From assembly GCA_036395755.1 (NCBI GenBank), contig DASWCZ010000069.1, positions 62,001-126,000 of the forward strand: DNA of 64,000 bases, given 5' to 3'. The notes under the pieces were generated by a model. The model searched no databases, was not told the DNA's origin, and saw nothing but the letters and a program-made list of their open reading frames with translations. The position numbers and the translations under genes were made by a program. The DNA comes from Gp7-AA6 sp036395755 (lineage in GTDB: Bacteria > Acidobacteriota > Thermoanaerobaculia > UBA5066 > Gp7-AA6). This document shows positions 1 through 9,236 of the stretch, in pieces; the first letter of the stretch is position 1, and each line of letters starts with the position of its first letter.

Positions 1-1905
1 GTCGCTGCGTTCCCGGACGAGCGACGAGGATGCGCTCAAGCTCAACTGCGGATCGCCGCACACCGGGAGAGTGAAAGAACCGATGCGGGTGTTCCAGTTG
101 AACGTGCCGGTGCCGGCGTAGTACTCCGTCGTGTACCAGAAAGTGCAGCCGTCGGGGTCGACCGAGATCGAACTGTAGTCGCCCCACCGGCGGCCGGTGT
201 CCTGCTGCGACCCGGTTCCCTCGATGATCGTCCCCTCGCCCAGGGTCATCTGGTTCAGCGGGTCGGAGGCTTGCCGGGCCGCGTAATTGATGGCCGGGTG
301 CATCGAAGTGCTCGACTTCGAGTATCCCAGTGCGATGTCGCCGGCGCTGTCCATGGCGATCGAGCCCATCCACCGGTGGGCTGCGTCGGGGGCGTAGGTC
401 GACTGCTGGAAGACCGCCGGCATACCATTGGGATTCTGGAGCTCGTACCACCGGATGCCGGCGTGGCCGTTGCCGACGAAGGTGTCACCCGGCCCGGCGT
501 TGACCGTGTGGTTCAAGACCAGCGACTCGTGGTCGCCGAAGTTCCGGTACGCGAGCCGGTACATCAACCTGTCGCCGATCGAGTCCAGATAGTCTCCGAC
601 GTCCGGCATCCCGGGGAGCGAGTAGTCGGCGTTCGGATCCGCGTCGACCTGGGGGATGCAGTTGCGATCCTCCGCGGTCTGATCGCCGTTGCAGACCAGA
701 CCGAAGTCGGCCACGGGGATCTCGATCGGCGATCCGTTCCCGTTCGGTTTCCCGTTGCCGAAGGTCGAGCTCGCCGGGTTGGTCCAGTCGACGTGGAACT
801 TGAACAAGAGCAGCTTGTCCTTGCCGGCCGTCGTGCTGTCGAAGAACTGCATGAAGAAGTTCGGCTCTCCCGCGGAGGGCGCGCCGCGGAAGTTGGCCCC
901 GACCCCGGTTCCATCCAGGTCGGACGGAAGCTGCCCTCCGTAGATGTAGTTTCCGTTCGCGTCCTTGGGGTCGAACGTCGATTCGTCGAAACACACCTCC
1001 CGCGCGTTGGGGTCTCCCGCAATCATCTTCGCCCGCTCGAAGGCGCAGGCGCCGGCGCTGTGGAAGTCGGTGTTCGGCGTCGTTGTATCGAACTGGTTCA
1101 CCGACATGTAGTACGCGTCGGGCCAGACGCCGAAGTGCGGGTAGTCGTTGAACAGCGTCGCGCTGTAGTTGAAGTCGTAGAGGTAGTAGGCGCCGGTGGG
1201 ATCGGGCGTCTGGGAAATCGCGATGCACTGGTCGTACGGGGGCGCGATCACCGCCTCGCCCGGGAAGTTGAACTGGCTGATCAGCCAGCGGTCTGCCAGA
1301 GGGTCGTATTGCACGATCGGGTCGCCCCGGCTCTGGGTCGTGCAGTTGAACTCCGCAGCGTTCGGGGCGCTCTTCCAGAGGTTGTTGATCGGGGTCGGCC
1401 CGGTCAAGCGCGTTCCCGTCTTCGAATACACCGAGAAGACCGTGTTCACGATCTGCACGTAGTGGTTCGGGCCCACGTCGCCGTTCGTATCGGGGGGTGC
1501 TCCGACGAAGACGCCGTCGCTGCTCGATTCGCCGACGTCGGTGCCCTCGAAGTTCTGGCTGGTCGGCGGGATTCCCGAGCCGGGACCGCTCTGCTGGAGC
1601 GCCGGGTCCGGACCCTGAAAGCTCCCGTCCCCGGTCGGGTGAATGAGCGCGCTCTCGCCGATCTCCGGCGCCAGTGGCAGACCGGATGGGGCCTCGGTCT
1701 TCGGGATGTTGCGCACTGGCAGGGATTGCCCGAATGCAACGGCGGAGCTGACGTTCGGCTGCGTCGCTGCGGCAAGCTGAGCGCTTCGGACTCTCAACGG
1801 CCGCTTTGAGGCGGCGACTGCTGCCGCGGATGCCACCAGCACCAGCGTTATAACCGCGGTGACGATACCGACGCCGCGCAGCGCCTTCCGAAAGTGAGAG
1901 GTCAT
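1..1905 (-). CDS. Large secreted protein, C-terminus cut by the window edge
   Basis: An open frame reads from ATG at 1905 to the left edge without a stop (635 codons seen). The start is preceded by a good ribosome site (AGGAAGGAG). Residues 1-32 form a signal peptide (basic start, then TAVITLVLVASAAAVA). Around residues 137-150 lies PPDTNGDVGPNHYV, followed by a long Tyr/Trp/Asp-rich region of the type found in large secreted proteins of Acidobacteriota and Xanthomonadales. The last visible residues (about 620 on) look like the start of an Ig-like or anchor domain. Function is unknown; probably an extracellular or cell-surface protein. It lies downstream of the signalling operon on the same strand, but a 346-bp gap suggests its own promoter. 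Confidence 0.75.
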   Translation of the reverse strand, partial: MTSHFRKALRGVGIVTAVITLVLVASAAAVAASKRPLRVRSAQLAAATQPNVSSAVAFGQSLPVRNIPKTEAPSGLPLAPEIGESALIHPTGDGSFQGPDPALQQSGPGSGIPPTSQNFEGTDVGESSSDGVFVGAPPDTNGDVGPNHYVQIVNTVFSVYSKTGTRLTGPTPINNLWKSAPNAAEFNCTTQSRGDPIVQYDPLADRWLISQFNFPGEAVIAPPYDQCIAISQTPDPTGAYYLYDFNYSATLFNDYPHFGVWPDAYYMSVNQFDTTTPNTDFHSAGACAFERAKMIAGDPNAREVCFDESTFDPKDANGNYIYGGQLPSDLDGTGVGANFRGAPSAGEPNFFMQFFDSTTAGKDKLLLFKFHVDWTNPASSTFGNGKPNGNGSPIEIPVADFGLVCNGDQTAEDRNCIPQVDADPNADYSLPGMPDVGDYLDSIGDRLMYRLAYRNFGDHESLVLNHTVNAGPGDTFVGNGHAGIRWYELQNPNGMPAVFQQSTYAPDAAHRWMGSIAMDSAGDIALGYSKSSTSMHPAINYAARQASDPLNQMTLGEGTIIEGTGSQQDTGRRWGDYSSISVDPDGCTFWYTTEYYAGTGTFNWNTRIGSFTLPVCGDPQLSLSASSSLVRERSD

Positions 1906-2251
1906 GATCCTACTCCTTCCTCGAATGGTTTCTCGGTGTAGCCATCGCTCAAAACGACGAACGGAATGGACCTTGCCGGTGTGGTGACTCCGTCTTTCTT
2001 CTGTAACGCCGTAAATGTCCGGAGTCCATATTCGTAGCCAGTACCGACGATCGCGGCTTCGCAGGAGCTGCACAATGAGGCGAACACCTCAAAAGGCGCG
2101 TGAAACCACCTCATTTTTCTCGACGGGAAGAAACGGTCGGCTTACCGATCTCCGACCCGCGGACATTCCTCTACCGCTTCTCCGTCAGTCGGGTTCCCGC
2201 CTCCAGCCGGGAGAGAGGAACGCCCGACGAAGCTGCCTGGACCTTAGTTAT
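1906..2251. other. 346-bp gap between signalling operon and secreted-protein gene
   Basis: The stretch is lower in GC than its surroundings and probably holds the promoter of the secreted-protein gene on the minus strand. A 70-codon frame on the minus strand (2114 to 1902) ends in an ATGA overlap with that gene, but its codon use lacks the strong GC third-position bias of neighbouring genes, so it is not called. A small hairpin (TGAGG-TGTTCG-CCTCA, about 2064-2079) is visible. No convincing Rho-independent terminator was found after the response regulator. Confidence 0.4.
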
Positions 2252-2896
2252 TCAGGAGAGCAGTTTGTGCTTCGCCGCGAAGCGCACCAGCTCCGCGGTT
2301 CCATGGAGGCCCAGCTTCTCCATCATACGGGTGCGGTGGTTGTCCACGGTCTTCGGACTGATGAACAGGAGGTCGGCGATCTGCGCGTTGGTCTTCCCCT
2401 CGACGACCAGCTGAAAGATCTCCCGCTCGCGGTCGGTCAGCCGCTCGAAGGGATCGTCGGGCAGCGGCCGGGCGCTCTGGTACGCCTCGGCCAAGGCCCG
2501 GCTCGCATGTGGCCCGAAATACGCCTTTCCCGCCTTGAGCGCGCGGATCCCCGCGATCAGCTCTGAGCCGGCGCTGTCCTTCAAGAGGTAGCCGGAGGCG
2601 CCCGCGCGGACCATCTTCAGGACGTACTCTTCGTCGTCGTGCATCGTCAGGACGAGCACGCGGGTCGCGGGCAACGCTTCCCGGATGCGCCGCGCGGCTT
2701 CCAGCCCGGAGAGATGCGGCATGCTGACGTCGAGCACGACGACGTCGGGTTTCAGCTTCGCCGCCTTCTCGACCGCCTCCGCGCCGTCGGACGCCTCTCC
2801 GACGACCTCGACGTCTTCGCTCGCCTTCAGGATCCCGACGATTCCCTGGCGAACGATCGTATGGTCGTCGGCGACGAGGACGCGAATCCGGACCAT
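2252..2896 (-). CDS. NarL/FixJ-family response regulator
   Basis: A DNA-binding response regulator of 214 residues. The receiver domain (about 1-120) has the acidic pair ADD near residue 10, the phospho-acceptor Asp in VVVLDVSMP near residue 56, and a conserved Lys further on. The LuxR-type helix-turn-helix occupies about residues 147-205 (LTDREREIFQLV, then NAQIADLLFISPKTVDNH). The ATG at 2896 overlaps the stop of the histidine kinase gene by one base (TGATG); a GTG at 2899 directly upstream is an alternative start. This coupling makes the kinase its obvious partner. It should bind DNA as a dimer after phosphorylation; its targets are not evident. Confidence 0.95.
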   Translation of the reverse strand: MVRIRVLVADDHTIVRQGIVGILKASEDVEVVGEASDGAEAVEKAAKLKPDVVVLDVSMPHLSGLEAARRIREALPATRVLVLTMHDDEEYVLKMVRAGASGYLLKDSAGSELIAGIRALKAGKAYFGPHASRALAEAYQSARPLPDDPFERLTDREREIFQLVVEGKTNAQIADLLFISPKTVDNHRTRMMEKLGLHGTAELVRFAAKHKLLS

Positions 2897-3684
2897 CACT
2901 CCTTCTCCTTCGCCGGATCCGGCAGCGGAATCTCCGCCTCGACGACCGTCCCTTCGCCCGGCGCCGATCGGAGCGAGAAGCGGCCGTTCACGAACTCGAC
3001 GCGATCCCGCATGGCGCGGACGCCGAAGCCTCTCTCCTCGTCGTTCGCGGAGAGAAGCGCTTCCGGGGCAAAGCCCGCTCCCCGGTCCGCGATCCGCACG
3101 GACAGCTTCCGCCGCTCCCGGGAGAGCGTCACCGTCGCGGCTCGCGCCCCGGAGTGGCGCGCGACGTTCGTCAGCGCCTCCTGCACGATCCGGTAGACGA
3201 GCGTTTCCAGGTCCGGATCCGACCGCTGCTCTCTGCCCTCGAGCGAGACCTCGACTTCGATCCCCGTGCGTTCCTGAAACGTGCGCGCGAGCCAGCGCAA
3301 CGTCGGCTCGAGCCCGAGCTCGTCGAGCATCTGTGGACGCAGGAGATGGGAGAGCTGGCGAACCTCCGCGAGGGAGGTATCCGAGAGCTCACGGGCGGCC
3401 GCGATGCGCGAGGCGAGCGCGGAGATCCCCGAGGCTTCGCGCTCCAGGAGCTCGAGCTGAATCTTCAACGCGGTCAGCAGCTGGCCGATGCCGTCGTGCA
3501 GGTCGCGCGAGATCCGGCTGCGCTCTTCCTCCTGCAGACGGAGAACGCCGCGGGAGATCCGGCGGAATCTCCGCTCCGATTCCGCGACCCGCTCGACGAG
3601 CCGCAGGTTCTCCGACTTGATCCGAGCGACCTGCTCCGCGATCCGCTCGATACGGTCGGGCGGCGCAGTCGGGGCATCACTCAT
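2896..3684 (-). CDS. Cytoplasmic HisKA_3 sensor histidine kinase
   Basis: A 262-residue NarX/DesK-type histidine kinase without membrane segments or a sensor domain. A coiled coil (about 10-45) leads into the dimerisation domain with EEERSRISRDLHDGIGQ; His63 is the likely phosphorylation site. The HATPase_c domain (about 140-260) shows the N-box RIVQEALTNVARHSG and the glycine box GFGVRAMRDRVE. ATG at 3684 was chosen because it overlaps the kinase stop by 8 bases (ATGAGTGA). The upstream part of the same frame is arginine/proline-rich and lies inside the kinase gene. With no sensor of its own, it probably takes its input from the FHA-GAF protein or the Ser/Thr kinase encoded upstream. Confidence 0.92.
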   Translation of the reverse strand: MSDAPTAPPDRIERIAEQVARIKSENLRLVERVAESERRFRRISRGVLRLQEEERSRISRDLHDGIGQLLTALKIQLELLEREASGISALASRIAAARELSDTSLAEVRQLSHLLRPQMLDELGLEPTLRWLARTFQERTGIEVEVSLEGREQRSDPDLETLVYRIVQEALTNVARHSGARAATVTLSRERRKLSVRIADRGAGFAPEALLSANDEERGFGVRAMRDRVEFVNGRFSLRSAPGEGTVVEAEIPLPDPAKEKE

Positions 3685-6600
3685 GCTGTCCGGCCGGCAG
3701 ACCCGAGACGGCCGCGGACGGAGCGCGGGAGAGCGCTTCGCGAACGGCCGGCAGGGACCTGAACGAGGCGAGCATCGCGGGCGGGACATTGTCCTCCAGC
3801 CGGCGCGCCGCGTCCGCGCTCCGGCGCCGGGCAAGGGCGGCGCCGCTCGAATCGCCGCGGGCTTCCAGGATCGTCGCGAGGACCGCGTGCAGGCGGTACC
3901 GCCCGGCTTCCCAGCCCGTCTCTTCCGCGACGGCGAGGGCCTTGCGCGCAACCTCCTCCGCCTTCGCCCAGTGCCGCCGCGCCGCCTCGACTCGCGCGAG
4001 GGCCTCCGCCGCCCGGATCGTCAAGAGCGCATGGCCGAGCGACTGAGCCTCCGAGAGAGCGTTCGACAGCTCCACCGCGGCGCGTTCGGTCTCCCCTCTG
4101 CCCGCAGCGGAGGCGGACGCGATCCTCGCCTGCAGGAGAGCGGCCTTGCCTCCGCTTCTCTTCGCGAGGGAGATCGCACGCGCGAAAGCGCGGCGCGCGG
4201 CGTCGGCTTCTCCCCGCGCCAAAAGCCACTCGCCCCGGAGCGACTCGAGGTCGGCCGACTGCTCGCGGTTCTCGGTTTCCGTCAGCCACTTCTCCGCCGC
4301 TTCCAGCCTCGTTCGCACCTCGTCGCCCTGCCCGAGCTCGAACCGGACCTCCGCCTCTTTCAGGGTGAACTCGGCGAGCGCCGGCTTCAGATCGAGCGGG
4401 CGCAGCAGGGCGAGCGCTGCCTCGAACGACTCGAGCGCCGCCGCGAACCGTCCCCGGTAAGCCGAGACCGTCCCGATGTTGCCGAGAGAGATCGCTTCGG
4501 CGTTCTTGAAGCGGATCGCACGGCTCTCCTCGAGCGCCTCGACGAACGATTTCAACGCGTCGTCCCACTTGCCTCGAGCGGTCTGGAGGAAGCCCATGTT
4601 CTGGACCGACAGAACGATGCCGTTTTTCTCGCCGATCCGCCGTCTCAGCTCGAGCGCCTCTCTCCAGTAAACGAGCGCGTTGTCGTACTCGCCCTCCAGG
4701 TAGTAGATGTACCCGACGTTGTCGTAGCTCTGTGCGAGGAGTCGTTCGTCCCCCAGGTCGCGGCGAATCTTCAATGCGCCCTGGTAGGCGACGAGAGCCG
4801 CCGCGTACGCCCCGCGCCCCTCGTGAAGAAGCCCGACGTCGTTCATCACGTCGGAGAGGCCTCCCCGATCGCCGATTTTCTCGAAGAGCCCACGCGCGCG
4901 GCCGAGGTCGCCTTCCGCGTCGCGGGAACGGCCGAGCGCGAGATTCACCATCGCGCGATTGCGCAAAGTCGAGGCGAGACCGCGGTCGTCCCCGAGCTTC
5001 CCGCGCGCCTGCGACGCTGCCGTGTAGGCCTCGAGCGCCCGCGGATACTCGCCCAGCTGCTGGTGCGCGACGCCCATCGCGTTCAGGACGTCCGCCTTCC
5101 CCTTCTCGTTGCCGAGGCGCGTGTGCAGGGCGAGCGCGCGGACCAGGTAATCGCTCGCGGCCCGCGCCGGGTCTCCCGCGAGAATCGAGTTCTTTCCAAG
5201 CAGGAACCAGGCGCGGGGGTCGCCGGGATCGAGCTCCACCGCCTTTTTCAGCGTCGCGACCGCCGCCGAGTTGTGTCCCTGCGCTGCCTGCGCGGCCGCG
5301 AGGTCCAGGCGCGGCTCCTCGTCGAACGGGTACCGCGTCAAGAGCTCCTGAAAATGCTTCTCGGCGTCCTGCGGCTTTCCCGCGAGAAGGGCCGCGCGCG
5401 CCCGGATGCGATAGGCGAGGCGCGTCTCGCTCGACCCGACCTTCTGGAGCGCGCGGTTGACTGCCGCGACCGCCTGGTCCTGTCGCCCGAGGCTCTGGTC
5501 GGTCTCGGCGAGCCGTTCGAGCGCGGCTGCAAAGGAGGGGTCGGCGGCGACGGCCTGCTCGAAAGCGGGAGCCGCTCCGAGGTCGTCCCCGACGAGGAGC
5601 CGCTGGCGGCCCGCTTCGTATGCTTTCGCCGCGGCGACGGACGCGGTCTCGACGGCGGGCTTCTCCGAAGCCTCGCGTCCCGCGAACCCGAGCTCGCCGC
5701 GAAGCCGTCCCGCGAGGGCGCCGACGAGCGCAAACAATCCTTCGGGTCCGGGAGCTTCGGCCGAGACGTACCGGCTCGCGAGCCCGCTCGTCCCGGCGCG
5801 AACGAGCCGCAGGTCGACGCGCAACCTCTGACCCGCGCGGCGAACGGATCCGGTGACGAGACGCCCGACGCTCCAGAGATCGGCGAGCTCCTTCAACGCC
5901 GCCTCGTCGTACCTGCCCGGAGTCAGCCGCAGGTCGTGAAGGTCGCGAAGGACGCGAAGCGAATCGAGGATGCGCAGCTCTCCTGTCTCCGAGAGGTTCG
6001 CCGCGAGCATCTCCGGGATTCCGGTGCTCGTCCAGGCGAGGCCGGGCTCTGCCGTCTCGTCGGAAAGCGGCAGGATCGCGATCGCTTCGCGGGCGCCGGC
6101 GGGAGCCGCTGCCGAGCCCACCCGGGAGGTCGCGGAGGCGGCGGGCCGGTGCGCGCGATTCCGGGTCGCCGTCCAGACCCCGAGGCCGAGAGCGGCCGTG
6201 ACCCCGAGCGCGGCGGCGACCAGCAGTCGACGCGGAGCCTGCCGCGGGACGCGCCCCCGGTCGAGGTCGTCCGAGAGCGCGCGCGCGTCGGGATACCGCC
6301 GCGCCGGGCTGCGCTCGAGGAGCTTCCGGACGATCGCGCGCAGCCACGCGGGGGCCTGCACGCCTGTCTCGGACACGTCGCGGGCGCGACCGCCCAGCCT
6401 CTGTCCCAGCATCTCGGCTTGCGAGCCCGCGCGGAATGGCAGCTCGCCGGTCAGCATCTCGTAAAGGACGATTCCGAGCGCGTAGAGGTCGGTTCGCCCG
6501 TCCACGGGATCACCCGCGATCTGCTCGGGCGAGAGATAGTCCGGAGTGCCGACCACCGCGCCCGCGCGGGTCAACCCGTCCCGGCCAAGCGATCGGGCGA

Positions 6601-7180
6601 TCCCGAAGTCGGTGATGTAGGCGGTATCGTCTGCATCGAGGAGGATGTTGCCGGGCTTCAGATCCCGATGGATGACCCCGGCGCGGTGCGCCTCCTCCAA
6701 AGCGGAGGCGACTTGGCGCGCGATCGCCACGGCGCGCTCCGGCGACATCGGCCCGTCCTTCTCGAGGACCTCGGAGAGCGATCGTCCCTCGACGTACCGC
6801 ATCGTCAGAAAGCGAAGTCCCTCGTGCTCCCCGATGTCGTGGATGCGGACGACGTTCTTGTGGCTGACCTCGCGGGCGAGCAGGAGCTCGCCGCGGAAGC
6901 GCTCGACGACTGCCGGATCGCCCCCCAGGTCCGGGCGAAGGACTTTCAGGGCGGTATCGACGTCGAGCTCCTCGTCGTGCGCCCGATAGACGACCCCCAT
7001 CCCTCCCACGCCGGCGATTCCGAGCACGCGATACCGGCCGGCGACGAGGGTGCCCGGGGCAAACCGCCGCGTCACGTCGACGCTCGTCACCGTCGGCGTC
7101 AAACCGGGGGAGGCTTTCGTCGGCGTGTCTCCCGAAATCGCCGGAGGAGTCTTCTCGCGGACGTTCGACGGGTCAACCAC
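3677..7180 (-). CDS. Transmembrane Ser/Thr protein kinase with TPR repeats
   Basis: A 1167-residue Hanks-type kinase. The catalytic domain (about 49-305) has a glycine-rich loop (GIAGVGGMGVVY), Lys79 (ALKVLRP), HRDLKPGN with Asp173, DFG at 191-193 and the APE-like SPEQ. One membrane helix lies at about 317-336. Next comes a TolB/FlgO-like segment (AIAILPLSDE, about 365-490) and then many TPRs to the C-terminus. With one helix and a cytoplasmic kinase, the TPR part should face the periplasm. Start GTG 7180 has GGAG ten bases upstream; GTG was preferred because no ATG lies near. It is followed by the histidine kinase with an 8-base overlap, so the two signalling chemistries are translationally coupled. 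Confidence 0.95.
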   Translation of the reverse strand: MVDPSNVREKTPPAISGDTPTKASPGLTPTVTSVDVTRRFAPGTLVAGRYRVLGIAGVGGMGVVYRAHDEELDVDTALKVLRPDLGGDPAVVERFRGELLLAREVSHKNVVRIHDIGEHEGLRFLTMRYVEGRSLSEVLEKDGPMSPERAVAIARQVASALEEAHRAGVIHRDLKPGNILLDADDTAYITDFGIARSLGRDGLTRAGAVVGTPDYLSPEQIAGDPVDGRTDLYALGIVLYEMLTGELPFRAGSQAEMLGQRLGGRARDVSETGVQAPAWLRAIVRKLLERSPARRYPDARALSDDLDRGRVPRQAPRRLLVAAALGVTAALGLGVWTATRNRAHRPAASATSRVGSAAAPAGAREAIAILPLSDETAEPGLAWTSTGIPEMLAANLSETGELRILDSLRVLRDLHDLRLTPGRYDEAALKELADLWSVGRLVTGSVRRAGQRLRVDLRLVRAGTSGLASRYVSAEAPGPEGLFALVGALAGRLRGELGFAGREASEKPAVETASVAAAKAYEAGRQRLLVGDDLGAAPAFEQAVAADPSFAAALERLAETDQSLGRQDQAVAAVNRALQKVGSSETRLAYRIRARAALLAGKPQDAEKHFQELLTRYPFDEEPRLDLAAAQAAQGHNSAAVATLKKAVELDPGDPRAWFLLGKNSILAGDPARAASDYLVRALALHTRLGNEKGKADVLNAMGVAHQQLGEYPRALEAYTAASQARGKLGDDRGLASTLRNRAMVNLALGRSRDAEGDLGRARGLFEKIGDRGGLSDVMNDVGLLHEGRGAYAAALVAYQGALKIRRDLGDERLLAQSYDNVGYIYYLEGEYDNALVYWREALELRRRIGEKNGIVLSVQNMGFLQTARGKWDDALKSFVEALEESRAIRFKNAEAISLGNIGTVSAYRGRFAAALESFEAALALLRPLDLKPALAEFTLKEAEVRFELGQGDEVRTRLEAAEKWLTETENREQSADLESLRGEWLLARGEADAARRAFARAISLAKRSGGKAALLQARIASASAAGRGETERAAVELSNALSEAQSLGHALLTIRAAEALARVEAARRHWAKAEEVARKALAVAEETGWEAGRYRLHAVLATILEARGDSSGAALARRRSADAARRLEDNVPPAMLASFRSLPAVREALSRAPSAAVSGLPAGQHE

Positions 7181-7207
7181 CGCTCGGGGTCTCCGGCGGC
7201 GCGGCCC

Positions 7208-8167
7208 TCACGGGGAGGAAAGACTTCCGCGCGCGACGCCGGCCGGACGCGCGGCTCGGGCGATTTCGAGAACGCGCCGCCCGAGCACGTCCAAGAATCG
7301 CCGGTCTTCGGGGGCGTTTCCTGGCGATCCGCCCAGAATTTCCCGGATCTCCCGATCGATCCGGAGGGTCGAGAGGATCACCGAGACGCTGGCGGCTAAG
7401 GCTTCTAAGATCTCGAGGTCGAGGTCCGTGAAAACCCCGGCGCGCTTCTTTCCATCGACGTAGATGAGGCCGATCCGTCGGTTCTCGGCGGAGAGCGGTA
7501 CGCAGGCAAGCGTCCCGATGCCGAGCTCGAGCACGCTCGGCCGTCTCCCGAGGAACGCGTCGTTCGCGGCATCGGTCGCGACGACCGACTCGCCCGTCTC
7601 CAGAACGCGCTCGATTGCCCCGAAGCTCCCCTCGAAGCTCTCGCCGAGCGAGCCGGTGGAGAAGCCGGAGGCGACCTCGGCTTCGAGGTCACCGGTCGGA
7701 CCGATCAGGAGCACGAACCCCCGCTCGGCTCCGGTCACCGACAGGACGGACTGGAGCAGGCGCTCCAGAAGGACACGGGGATCGCGCTCGGCGGCGAGCT
7801 CCCGTTGCAACTCGACCGAGGTCCGCAACCGGCGGGCGCGTTCGGACTCGAGCGTGGAGAGCTCCTCTTCCGAGACCAGCTCGAACCGCGCCAGGAGTCC
7901 GCCGAAGCTCACCCAGTCTTCGTCCGCCAGCGGAGTTCTCGAGGCGGGCGATCCGGTGACGAACGTGCCGTTCTTGCTTCCGAGGTCGCTCAAAATCCAT
8001 CCCCGGCCCGTCCACTCGAGGCGGGCGTGGCTTCCCGAAACCCGCGGGTCGTCGAAGACGAAGTCGTTTGCGGCCGGGTCGCGCCCCGCCTGTCGGGTCT
8101 CCCCGTCGTAGAGAATGTAGTGGCGAGACGTGCCGCGGGCCGGGTAGAGCGTCAGCTTCGCGGCCAC
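7208..8167 (-). CDS. FHA and GAF domain protein
   Basis: A 319-residue soluble regulator. The N-terminal FHA domain (about 1-100) carries the phosphothreonine-pocket pattern: GR at about 28, RVSGSHARLEW, then SKNGT. A GAF domain follows at about 115-270 (GAERGFVLLIG, VPLSAENRRIGLIYVDG). FHA domains bind phosphothreonine, so the Ser/Thr kinase encoded 27 bp downstream is the natural partner; the GAF domain may sense a small ligand. The GTG start at 8167 has no Shine-Dalgarno sequence, but a TAGACT box ends six bases before it, suggesting a leaderless mRNA and the operon promoter here. What else it binds is unknown. Confidence 0.93.
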   Translation of the reverse strand: MAAKLTLYPARGTSRHYILYDGETRQAGRDPAANDFVFDDPRVSGSHARLEWTGRGWILSDLGSKNGTFVTGSPASRTPLADEDWVSFGGLLARFELVSEEELSTLESERARRLRTSVELQRELAAERDPRVLLERLLQSVLSVTGAERGFVLLIGPTGDLEAEVASGFSTGSLGESFEGSFGAIERVLETGESVVATDAANDAFLGRRPSVLELGIGTLACVPLSAENRRIGLIYVDGKKRAGVFTDLDLEILEALAASVSVILSTLRIDREIREILGGSPGNAPEDRRFLDVLGRRVLEIARAARPAGVARGSLSSP

Positions 8168-8173
8168 TTCGAA

Positions 8174-8179
8174 AGTCTA
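8174..8179 (-). promoter_or_regulatory. Putative -10 box of the signalling operon
   Basis: TAGACT on the minus strand ends six bases before the GTG of the FHA-GAF gene. Transcription would then begin at or very near the start codon. No clear -35 box is visible. Confidence 0.4.
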
Positions 8180-8218
8180 CTCCCGGGAGCGGTGTTCAGC
8201 CTCCTGCAGCGCTTCGCT

Positions 8219-9061
8219 TCAGGGCGTCAGGTTCGACTTGAAGGCGAGGCTGAAAGAGAGCGTGTCGGCCGAGGAACGCAGAAGGCCCGCGACGTTGACC
8301 GGGCCGCCGTTGGCGCGCCACACGTTGGGGATCGCTCCGCCGCTCTGCTTCTTGACCTGGTCGCCGAAGGCAGCGATGTCGTCGATCGCTGCGGCGAGCG
8401 ACTTCGCGTCGTAAGCGGACCGGGCCTGCGAGAGACGCTGCTGCAAGTCCGCGGCGACCGCGGGGTCGATCGCGGGCGCGTTCGCGGAGAGCTGGCTCTG
8501 GAGCGCGTCGAACTTCCCCGCGATGACGGTGTCGATCAGCCTCGCGTCGGCGACGATCACGAACTCGGAGAAACCGGGTCCCGATCCGCCGGCACGCACG
8601 CTACCCGGCTGGAGGAATCCCGTCATGTCCTGGAAAGACCCACCGGACGGCGCGCGAAAGAGGCGCAGCGGGGAGTTCGCCGCGAGCGTCAGGTTGTTCG
8701 TGTGGAGCGACAGCTTGTAGACGCCCTCGAACGAGAGCGCGCTCGAAGCGGTCGGGTCGATCCGCAGGACGACCGGGAACGCTCCCGGGATCGAGACGGC
8801 GGGGTCCGGCAGGCGACCGGCGAATCCAATGTCTTTCGGGTTGATGAGCGTCGCGGTCAGGGCGATCGTGGACGGATTCAGGCCGATGACTTTTTCGAAC
8901 GTGATGGTGAGATCGGCCGCGACGCCGTTGGCGAGCTCGATCCTGGCCGTCAGCTCATTGCCGGAGATCGTGGGGACGACGGCCGTCTGGGCGTATCCCG
9001 GCACGGAGCTGGCGGTCAGAAGGAGAACCGAGGTGAGGAACGTCCACAGTTGTCTTCTCAT
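8219..9061 (-). CDS. Secreted protein of unknown function
   Basis: A 280-residue protein with a clear signal peptide (SVLLLTASSVPGYAQ, cleavage after about residue 25). The first two thirds look like a beta-sandwich, cohesin-like fold: alternating hydrophobic strands with LTARIELANGVAADLTITF and similar stretches. The last third is helical (QLSANAPAIDPAVAADLQQR). I do not recognise a catalytic motif. It ends 51 bp before the FHA-GAF gene, on the same strand, but the -10 box there suggests the two are separately transcribed. Likely a periplasmic or extracellular structural or binding protein. Confidence 0.7.
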   Translation of the reverse strand: MRRQLWTFLTSVLLLTASSVPGYAQTAVVPTISGNELTARIELANGVAADLTITFEKVIGLNPSTIALTATLINPKDIGFAGRLPDPAVSIPGAFPVVLRIDPTASSALSFEGVYKLSLHTNNLTLAANSPLRLFRAPSGGSFQDMTGFLQPGSVRAGGSGPGFSEFVIVADARLIDTVIAGKFDALQSQLSANAPAIDPAVAADLQQRLSQARSAYDAKSLAAAIDDIAAFGDQVKKQSGGAIPNVWRANGGPVNVAGLLRSSADTLSFSLAFKSNLTP

Positions 9062-9177
9062 GAATTCCCTCCCGTGGCATTGCGGACTCTACTATGCACG
9101 CGCCGTTCCATCGAAGCCAACCTGTGATCGTCGACACACCGACTTTCGTCGACCGCGACCGGCGGCCCGAAAAAGAA

Positions 9178-9197
9178 AAAGGGGGGCGAACCCCCCT
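9178..9197 (-). terminator. Rho-independent terminator after the RRM gene
   Basis: Reading the minus strand, a stem of AGGGGGG/CCCCCCT closes a UUCG tetraloop and is followed by TTTTTCTTTTT. This is a textbook terminator for the RRM gene ending at 9237. Confidence 0.92.
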
Positions 9198-9236
9198 CGA
9201 GCGTCTCAACGCCGGCGATGCAGCCGATGCGTAGGC

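Noticed and set aside
271..1809. A 512-codon plus-strand frame
   Set aside because: Shadow of the secreted protein gene on the minus strand, which has a signal peptide and ribosome site.
1902..2114. A 70-residue minus-strand frame ending in an ATGA overlap with the secreted-protein gene
   Set aside because: Codon use lacks the GC third-position bias of real genes here and no motif is seen; kept only as part of the gap description.
3488..7399. A 1303-codon open frame on the plus strand opposite the Ser/Thr kinase
   Set aside because: Arginine-rich shadow frame caused by high GC; the minus strand encodes clear kinase and TPR motifs.
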